From NCBI RefSeq assembly GCF_027579695.1, contig NC_083581.1, positions 62,136,200 to 62,200,199 of the forward strand: a stretch of DNA of 64,000 nucleotides, given 5' to 3'. Both the position numbers and the translations under genes were made by a program. Every line of letters starts with the position of its first letter. Position 1 is the first letter of the stretch. The DNA comes from Neoarius graeffei (taxonomy: Eukaryota > Chordata > Actinopteri > Siluriformes > Ariidae). The notes under the pieces are model-generated. The model ran no database searches. It had not been told where the DNA came from and saw nothing but the letters and a program-made list of their open reading frames with translations. Below, piece after piece: positions 45,640-64,000 of the stretch.

Positions 45640-45892
45640 TACAGCTCCATTTGTCCTTGGTTTCCTCCTGAGTTTCAGTGCCCGTTCTCCCCATGGGCAC
45701 ATAGGTTTCCTGCCATCACCCGAAAACATGGCGTTAGGTTGATTGGCTCATAGGTGTGGAGTGTGTGCATGGTGCCCTGTGATGGACTGGACTGGTGTCC
45801 CATCCCGGGTGTATTCCTGCCTCATACCCACTGTTCCTGGGATAGGTTCTGGCTCTGACCAGGATAAAGTGGTTTACTGAAAGTGAGTGAGA
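45640..45892 (+). repeat. Old SINE-A relative
   Basis: Shares word order with SINE-A (GGTTTCCTCC, ACATGGCGTTAGGTT, CCCTGTGATGGACTGG, CTGGGATAGG, GACCAGGATAAAG) but is far more diverged. No head box is clear. Confidence 0.55.
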
Positions 45893-46275
45893 TTCATGAC
45901 TTCGTGTAGAGTTTGCTAAGCCTCTGATGTCTTGCCTAAAAGGTCAAACAGAGGATTTGAAGATATCTGAATTCACTTGTGGTTGGCCCTTAAGAGCATT
46001 TGCATGCATATGCAATTCAGGAAACTGTACCTTTATCCCTTCAGTCCTTTTGTGACTGAGCGTTGTCGTTACTAGAATGAATCACGCGTGATGCACTGTC
46101 AGGTACTTTTTTACAACAAACCGTCTTCCAGAGTTGACTTGTGTGTAAAAAGCAAGACTGTTTTTTCAGTAACTTATCACACATTGCATTTCTTTAATAG
46201 GTTACATCATTGTGAATTGTGTGCTGCAGTGGTGTTTTTCCTGAGGGTTTTTTTTTTTTTAACAGATCCTGCAAC

Positions 46276-57164
<10,889 letters not shown>

Positions 57165-57560
57165 AGAGCAGGCCTTTCTCAGGCCACTGTTTACCACACT
57201 CGCACTCCCACACATTTTAAGCCACGTTATATCACTCTCCAAAGTGGACGGATGTTGGAAAGGCATTGAAATTCAAGGTCCAAGTCTGTAGGCTGCAGCA
57301 TGAATGTGTTTCTGTGCCAACTGAACACCCATCTTCCTATGCTTTGGCACCCAAATAATAGCACTGATCCTTTATCTGTTTTGTGATGTTTTTCACTTGT
57401 CTTGTACCAAGTCTGGTCCTCTAATTTGGAGTCAAGTTATTCAGTCATCTGCACTGTACGTAGTGTAACGTATGCTCATTGTGTGTTGCTGTTAAAGCTG
57501 TAGTGCTACTGTAAACTGTGGCGTAACAAATAAAGTTGTGTGGAAGTGTTGCTGAGTCAG
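57165..57560 (+). promoter_or_regulatory. eno1: eno1 3' UTR with poly(A) signal
   Basis: About 390 nt of noncoding sequence follow the stop, with AATAAA at 57529-57534. A GT-rich stretch (AAGTTGTGTGGAAGTGTTG) follows directly, as expected downstream of a cleavage site. Confidence 0.8.
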
Positions 57561-58336
57561 TGTAAATGCTTTTGGAGGATACATAAGCACCTCTGTTCAT
57601 AGATTTATCTATTTGACCCAACAGTGGGCAACCTGTAAATTATAAAGGATTGCTGGGCAGGAACATGAGTGGAGTGGAGGAAAAAATAATACCTCCTTGG
57701 TGTGAGTCGGGTAATAAGAGATGCCATCCTGACCAAAGCAGCGATGCGTGTGGAACAAGTGAAAGATACCCAGACAGTGCAACACGAGCCTGTAATATGA
57801 GTCTTACTACTGCTTTATACTTGTGTGCTTGGAACTTTGTGTTTTCATTATTTAAAAAAACAATTAATTCTATTCTCAGTACTATGTTTCACTCAGTCTA
57901 TGCAAAAAGATCTATTCTGTCACTTCTTGCAAAATGTTTCACTATGACCAGTGTTAAGTTTGAAAAAAGCCCAAAGGTAATTTGAAGTAAACTGTGCAGG
58001 GACTGCTGTAGAGGTCTGTACTGACCTCTGCTGTTACTCCAGAGTAATGCCACAACCTGAAACCAGGGCTAATTACTGCGTTATACACTGCATATATTTT
58101 ACTTTCAAATAAAAGCACACTGCGTCCATATGATGCTGATTTTATCAGATATTTGTTATAATGACCAATTAATTCGTCTAATGATTCCATATAAACTAGA
58201 CTGGTCTGATTTTGCTGTTCTGAGGAGGATGGCTCCCCCTGCTGACGTCTTCCTTCATAACTCTAGCTAAGGGATTATTTATTTTCCCTGTTTCCTTTGG
58301 GTTGCTAATTGAGGGATGAGGATGAAGCATGAATAT
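57561..58336. other. Intergenic downstream of eno1
   Basis: No gene or repeat recognised. Confidence 0.4.
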
Positions 58337-58337
58337 C

Positions 58338-58706
58338 TCATCTCATCTCATTATCTCTAGCCGCTTTATCCTGTTCTACAGGGCCGCAGGCAAGCTGGAG
58401 CCTATCCCAGCTGACTACGGGCGAAAGGCGGGGTACACCCTGGACAAGTCGCCAGGTCATCACAGGGCTGACACATAGACACAGACAACCATTCACACTC
58501 ACATTCACACCTACGCTCAATTTAGAGTCACCAGTTAACCTAACCTGCATGTCTTTGGACTGTGGGGGAAACCGGAGCACCCGGAGAAAACCCACAGGGA
58601 GAACATGCAAACTCTGCACAGAAAGGCCCTCGCCGGCCACGGGGCTCGAACCCGGACCTTCTTGTTGTGAGGCGACAGCGCTAACCACTACACCACTGTG
58701 CCGCCC
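58338..58706 (-). repeat. SINE-A full-length copy
   Basis: Head GGGCGGCACAGTGGTGTAGT to (GATGA)n tail, with a small internal deletion. Confidence 0.87.
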
Positions 58707-58756
58707 TGCATTAAATCAAAATATTTAAAAACTGGAAGTATCTAGTGAAAAACATT

Positions 58757-59072
58757 AGCACTGTCACTTCATGGCAAGAAGGTTCTGGGTTCGAGCCCAG
58801 TGGCTGGCGAGGGCCTTTCTGTGTGGAGTTTGCATGTTCTCCCCGTGTCTGTGTGGGTTTCCCCCACAGTCTAAAGACATGCAGGTTAGGTTAATTGGTG
58901 GCTCTAAATTGACCGTAGGTGTGAATGGTTGTGTCTGTGCGTCAACCCTGCGATGACCTGGCGACTTGTCCAGGGTGTACCCCGCCTTTCGCCCGTAGTC
59001 AGCTGGGATAGGCTCCAGCTTGTCTGCAACCCTGTAGAACAGGATAAGCAGCTACAGATAATGGATGGATGG
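58757..59072 (+). repeat. SINE-A copy lacking the extreme 5' head
   Basis: Starts at TTAGCACTGTCACTTCATGG and ends GGATGGATGGAT. Confidence 0.83.
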
Positions 59073-59145
59073 ATTATGTCAAAAGTAACACTTAGTTAGA
59101 ACTGTTATGTAATGGTTTTCATTTTAAAACCGCATTCTAGCTCAG

Positions 59146-59504
59146 GGCGGCACAGTGGTGTAGTGGTTAGCACTGTTGCCTCACGGCAAGAAGGTTCTGG
59201 GTTTGAGCCCAGTGGCTGATGGGGGGCCTTTCTGTGCGGAGTTTGCATGTTCTCCCCGTGTCTATATGGGTTTCCTCTGGGTGCTCCGGTTTCCCCCACA
59301 GCCCAAAGACATGCAGGTTAGGCTAATTGGTGGCTCTAAATTGTCCACGAGTGTGAATGGTTGGTCGTCAGCCCTGCGATAATCTGGCGACTTGTCCAGG
59401 GTGTACCCCGCCTTTCACCCGTAGTCAGCTGGGATAGGCTCCAGCTTGCCTGCGGCCCTGTAGAACAGGATAAAGTGGCTAGAGATAATGAGATGAGATG
59501 AGAT
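59146..59504 (+). repeat. SINE-A full-length copy
   Basis: GGGCGGCACAGTGGTGTAGT to GATGAGATGAGATG. Third SINE-A within 1.2 kb. Confidence 0.87.
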
Positions 59505-59599
59505 GTTGGGATACCATAAGCTTTCAGATCATTTCAAATATCTCAATGACTCATTTCATAATTATTGGCACCACCTCAGACACTTGAAGAGGAATGTTG

Positions 59600-60150
59600 G
59601 ATATTTGTATTCAGCTTTATATTTGTATTTTCTCTATAAATGCACCATGGGGAGCTGGAGGGAAACAGCCTTTCAATGCACTTTATACTTGTATATGGAC
59701 GTATTGACAATAAAGCTCTCTTGGATCTTGTATATATTCTTAGATTTGTGCATGATGACTGTCCTCTTCAGTTCAGCCCATTGGTATTCAGTAGGGTTTA
59801 AATCCAGACTTTGTCATTGCAAAACATGGATTTTGTGCTCTTGAAACGTTTGTCAATTTAATTGTACACTCAGATGTGTTGTCTTGTTGGAAAAAAAAAT
59901 CTGTCAAAGCCTAATCATAAAAAAGAAACAAAAAAAATAGGTTTTGAGTTCCAAGAGCCTTGAAGAGCCACTCGCTGCAAGATACAGCATAAATGATTCT
60001 CAGCTATATTTTACAGTGAGTATCAGGTTCTTTACCTTATACACGGTCTCCATTTTTATCAAACATGCCGGTTGTGTTCAGGGTCAGAAAGTTCCATTTT
60101 CATCTCATCTGACCGCAGGTTTACATTTCCAATTGTAGTTCCACTGATTT
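59600..60150 (-). repeat. Retroelement tail plus decayed Tc1-like fragment
   Basis: 59600-59737 ends GACAATAAAGCTCTCTTGGA, a retroelement tail type, on the plus strand. 59745-60150 has minus-strand words reminiscent of Tc1-like transposase (AAGTCTGGATTTAAACCCTA). Very diverged. Confidence 0.35.
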
Positions 60151-60159
60151 TCTGGGTGG

Positions 60160-60660
60160 CTATCAGGAATTATTCTATCCATATTCACTGGATATGCACA
60201 ATCGCACGCTCTGATTGGCTACTCTACTACTAGGCTATCAGCTCATATACCGTGAATAGAGAAAAACAAAATGGTGGCACGTGTTGCTGAACCAACCGAG
60301 GATAAAAAAAAAAAACTCTACTCGAAAACAAAACCCCAAAAATACAAAAAAGCAACAAAATATAGAATAAAAGTATTTGATGGTAAGAATGTATTGGGTT
60401 TTTTTTTTTTCAAGAATTATAATATTTTTCACTATTTGCTACTGTCATTTCGCTGGTTTGGTTATATTCTAAGCAGAAATGACTTTGTCAGACATTTTGT
60501 ATAAAGTTTTTATTTATTGAATTTGCAAAAAATACAAATGCCCTGTTTTTCAAAATCTAGTGAATGTGGATAGAATAAAACAGTTATTCCACTCAATCTT
60601 GTCGTACATGTCTTATCGCCAATTTGGTGCTATGAGCCTCATCGACTATCAGCTCATGTA
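60160..60660. repeat. Possible TIR element with CTATCAGCTCAT repeats
   Basis: CTATCAGCTCATATACCGTG at 60234 and CTATCAGCTCATGTACGACT at 60646 are direct repeats. GAATTATTCTATCC and GTTATTCCACTC mark possible ends. The two opposing ORFs of 64-77 codons between them have no recognisable domain. Confidence 0.3.
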
Positions 60661-60765
60661 CGACTCAATTTCATGGAATAACTGTAAAGTATTTTGTTTG
60701 TGCAAACAGCTTGTTCTTATGGACATAGCATCTTATAGTTCATTTTTAAATTTGGCTTACAAGTC

Positions 60766-61142
60766 CATCCATTATCCGTAACCGCTTATCCTGTGCAGGG
60801 CTGCGGGCAAGCTGGAGCCCATCCCAGCTGACTGTGGGCGAGAGGCGGAGTACACCCTGGACAAGTTGCCAGATCATCACAGGGCTGACACATAGAGACA
60901 AACAACCATTCACACTCACATTCACGCTTCACACCTACGTTCACAATTTAGAGCCACCAATTAGCCTAACCTGCATGTCTTTGGGTTGTGGGGAAAACCT
61001 AAGCCCCTGGAGGAAACCTACGCAGACACAGGGAGAACATGCAAACGCCACACAGAAAGGCCCCTGTTGGCCACTGGGCTCGAACCCAGAACCTTCTTGC
61101 TGTGAGGCAACAGTGCTAACCACTACACCACCGTGCCGCCCA
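60766..61142 (-). repeat. SINE-A full-length copy with target-site duplication
   Basis: GCTTACAAGTC at 60755-60765 and 61143-61153; GGATGGAT-type tail. Confidence 0.9.
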
Positions 61143-61577
61143 GCTTACAAGTCAATTACTTAAAACATAAAGTAAATCATGTAAACAGTGTAAATCTCAC
61201 ATCATCATCCTCTTTACTGTGGTCATGGGTTTAATTCACACCTGGCAAATTATCAATTGTTTCCCATTGTGTGACTATTGTTGTTTTGGCTACAGGGATA
61301 TAAGTGTTGCAGGAAACAACCCTTTTGTGTTGAATGCTTTTTGGTTTTCACCCTGATAATAGAGGATAGAGGGATTTGTACATATGTACAACATTCATTT
61401 GACTTAAAGAAGGGACAGGGTCACAGTGCCTATCCCAGAACATGCAGCATGAGTCAGGAATACACCATAGATGGGAATATCAGTCCATTGCAGAAGTGGG
61501 CAAAGTACCCAACTTCATTACTGAAGTCAAAGTACAGATCCCACTGGTCAAATGTGACTCCAATACAAGTAAAAGTT

Positions 61578-61945
61578 CATTCATTCATTCATTCATTGTC
61601 TCTAGCCGCTTTATCCTTCTACAGGGTCGCAGGCAAGCTGGAGCCTATCCCAGCTGACTACGGGCGAAAGGCGGGGTACACCCTGGACAAGTCGCCAGGT
61701 CATCACAGGGCTGACACATAGACACAGACAACCATTCACACCTACGGTCAATTTAGAGTCACCAGTTAACCTAACCTGCATGTCTTTGGACTGTGGGGGA
61801 AACCGGAGCACCCGGAGGAAACCCACGCGGACACGGGGAGAACATGCAAACTCCGCACAGAAAGGCCCTCGCCGGCCCCGGGGCTTGAACCCAGGACCTT
61901 CTTGCTGTGAGGCGACAGCGCTAACCACTACACCACCGTGCCGCC
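61578..61945 (-). repeat. SINE-A young full-length copy with target-site duplication
   Basis: ACAAGTAAAAGTT at 61565-61577 and 61946-61958. The tail has changed to a (GAAT)n run. Confidence 0.9.
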
Positions 61946-61959
61946 ACAAGTAAAAGTTG

Positions 61960-62960
61960 TACAGTCAAATTTTTACTTAAGTTAAAGTACTGAAGTACTT
62001 GCTTTTAAAAATACTTAAGTATTAAACGTACATTTTGTGTCAATGCATTGTTGTATTATTGCCTCTGAAGCAACCTATTGGATTTACTGACTAGCTTGTA
62101 GAACCTGTAGCGTTGAAGCTCCACCTGACATGCTAGCAAACTCTTTTCAAACTCAAAATCATATTGGGTAGCTAAAGCTACTAGAAAAGAAAGATTTCTA
62201 CATTTTGTTTATTTGGCAAGGTTATGCTAAAACATATTTCTGAAAGGACTTCAGATAAGTTATTCGTGTTAGCATAACTCCATTTTTACATGCTAACTAA
62301 CAGTGTCCAATTAACTAGCTATGTGTTAACGTTAGCCATGGACAAGGTGATGGCAGCTTGGCGGGCAAATCCATAGAAAGTCATTTGACTAACCAGACTG
62401 CATAGCAATTGCAACGTTATCGCTAGCTCTAAAAGCACAGACAACTTCGTTGCAAGCTTTCTCTTGGAATAAAACGTTTATATACCTCAATATGCTTCCG
62501 CAGGTTGGACAGGGAGTTTTTTGTAGGCGGTGATAGGGTTCAATTTAGGCAAACAATGCAAACAATTAAAACAAAACGAATCTTTAATCCAAACAGAAAA
62601 CTGAAACATGGGTTCGAGGTATGGCCCTGGGGGCGTGCATTCCCCAGAAGAACCGCCTTCTTCCATTCTGCCATCAACTGATCGTGTTCAAATAATGCTG
62701 CTGAGAAATCATTTTAAACAGTCTATGGGTGTGACATGACCCTAGTGATTACTGATCAGTGTCACCTGCGAAAAAACCAATCATGTTTTAGAAAAGAAAA
62801 AACATTCACTTTCAAAGCTACTTCATAGTAACGAGGACCTTAATAGAAATGGAGTGGAGTGAAAAGTACGATATTTGTCTTTCAAATATAGTGAAGTTAA
62901 AGTCATAAGTTTCCACAAAAAAAAATACTCAAGTAAAGTACAAATACTCAAAAAGTGTAC
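61960..62960. other. Intergenic, no feature recognised
   Basis: No open frame or recognised repeat; CTAAGTACTTT-like words around 61970-62030 may be repeat debris. Confidence 0.35.
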
Positions 62961-63234
62961 TTAAAGGAGATACACAAAACCATGGCCTCACTTTTTGTTT
63001 ATAAATGCCTTGAGACCTCAAGAATGGCACAGAAATAGATTTAAGTGTTAACAATAAATCTAATATAATAATTTTTACGATTAAAATTATTCATATAGGT
63101 AGCGGTCTGAGTGAATGACCTTGACATCTGTGACGTCACCGCAGGAAGGTTATTGGTCTCATTGCCATTTCCGCTACACTAAAACACAGAGCTGACTGCA
63201 ACTCTGATCCTCCATTTTGAGCTAATTTATCGCC

Positions 63235-63520
63235 ATGCCACGTAGATGTGTTGCTGGCGGATGCAGCAACATGGCAGAAGGTGGATTTACGTTGCATTCA
63301 TGACCCAAGAATGTTCAAACTACAAAGATTTGGACGGGTTTTGTGAGAAGTTCACTGGCATATTGGGCGCCTACGAAGTGGTCTCTCCTCTGCTCTGCAC
63401 ATTTTACTGAAGACTCGTACGTGACCTCTGATCTGTTGAGGAGCGTTGGCTATAAGCCCGTATTGAAAGAGGGTCCAGTACTAGCAATTAAAGGAAAAGA
63501 AAACTACAAGAAAAGGAAAG
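63235..63520 (+). pseudogene. THAP zinc-finger exon with one in-frame stop
   Basis: From ATG 63235: MPRRCVAGGCSN with the first Cys pair, LHS, a TGA, PKNVQTTKIWTGFVRSSLAYW, WSLLCSAHFTEDSY with the Cys-x2-His half, then YKPVLKEGPVLAIKGKENYK and donor GTAAGT at 63520. This is the C2CH THAP DNA-binding module. One stop interrupts it; most likely a former Trp codon. A host thap gene is possible but the flanks favour a transposon. Confidence 0.65.
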
Positions 63521-63683
63521 TAAGTTCAGTTGCACCAGTTCTCCTGGAGTGTGAGCTGAGGCTTGTTGCTAAAACCCAGGCTGGAATGGAACCTCCCTGC
63601 GATTGTTGCTAAAACCGGTGATGTCCCATCCCGGGTTTTAGTAATTGGCTGAGCCGAACAGTAATGGCGGAGTACTCAGTATG

Positions 63684-63869
63684 GAGAAAATGGAGAATGA
63701 GTGGAGCAGCCGTCTGATTTCTCTGCTGGATATGCTTGCCTCAGTAGCAATATCTCACCCTTACATGGAAGAAGCGAATGAACGGAGAACTGAACGAACA
63801 ACTGAAAGTCAGATTGTTTCGAAACAATCGGCCACAAGGTCGGCCTTCAAGAAGCGAGAACACGGACGG
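63684..63869 (+). pseudogene. Possible second exon of the THAP element
   Basis: Open frame MENEWSSRLISLLDMLASVA through FKKREHGR and a GTAAGC donor at 63870. No domain recognised; paired with the THAP exon by position only. Confidence 0.35.
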
Positions 63870-64000
63870 GTAAGCTCCGACTCTCAATTGGATACAAAAC
63901 AACAACACTCGTTGTTTACCTGCATTTAGATTAATACATGTAACTTGTATTGTGTGTTTAAGTTAGCGGTATAAGATTATTTAATTTGCTTCAGAATGTG

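Larger units (their letters stand above)
62965..64000 (+). mobile_element. THAP-domain DNA element, left part, runs off the window
   Basis: TTAA (62961-62964) precedes an AGGAGATACACAAAACCATG end that looks like a transposon terminus. It is followed by two exon-like ORFs, the first encoding a THAP domain. TTAA target sites and THAP transposases occur together in Kolobok elements; P-type elements are the alternative. The right end is outside the window. Confidence 0.55.

Noticed and set aside
60238-60504. Two overlapping ORFs on opposite strands
   Set aside because: Low complexity (poly K/poly F), no domain, inside repeat-like DNA.

Overview
The window is a piece of a teleost fish genome. It holds three intron-containing vertebrate genes set in DNA that is mostly transposable elements. 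The genes are a class II facilitative hexose transporter (slc2a5-like, plus strand, 10150-19656), a secreted carbonic anhydrase VI with a C-terminal pentraxin domain (ca6, minus strand, 20872-29677) and alpha-enolase (eno1, plus strand, 46276-57164). From memory of human 1p36.23 (ENO1, CA6, SLC2A7, SLC2A5), both the order and the relative orientation of the genes are conserved. The repeat families (tRNA-derived SINEs, Tc1-like elements with long inverted repeats, hAT and other TIR elements, RTE-like and L2/Rex-like LINEs) are typical of fish. I cannot name the species; an otophysan such as a catfish is only a guess.

Layout. 1-10 kb: no host gene; nested SINE and LINE pieces, a Tc1-like element (about 1.88-3.48 kb) followed by AT/GT microsatellites, a long hairpin at 4.3-4.5 kb, and a hAT-type element with an 8-bp target duplication at 7629-9099. 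10.1-19.7 kb: slc2a5, 12 coding exons; its introns hold a Tc1 MITE, a nearly complete Tc1-like element (13691-15294) and SINE copies. 20.4-29.7 kb: ca6, 10 coding exons; the two genes are tail to tail with facing poly(A) signals about 25 bp apart. A ca6 intron holds a hAT-type element with a second TIR element nested in it, an LTR remnant, and a Tc1 deletion derivative interrupted by a young SINE. 29.7-43.4 kb: gene-free spacer with a palindromic GC-rich minisatellite inside a TIR element, a 5'-truncated LINE (35.1-37.7 kb) and a two-unit tandem of about 1.08 kb (39.3-41.8 kb). 43.4-57.6 kb: eno1 with a probable CCAAT/ACGTG-rich promoter, 11 constitutive coding steps and a duplicated exon 4. 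57.6-64 kb: SINE copies, then a THAP-domain element that runs off the right edge.

For all three genes I spliced the exons by hand. Each predicted reading frame closes exactly: 505, 529 and 432 residues. All introns are GT-AG except ca6 intron 1, which appears to be GC-AG. The most interesting host-gene observation is in eno1: two adjacent 59-nt exons with the same phase encode alternative versions of residues 61-80 and can only be used one at a time. The genes share no pathway; their proximity is ancestral synteny, not an operon.
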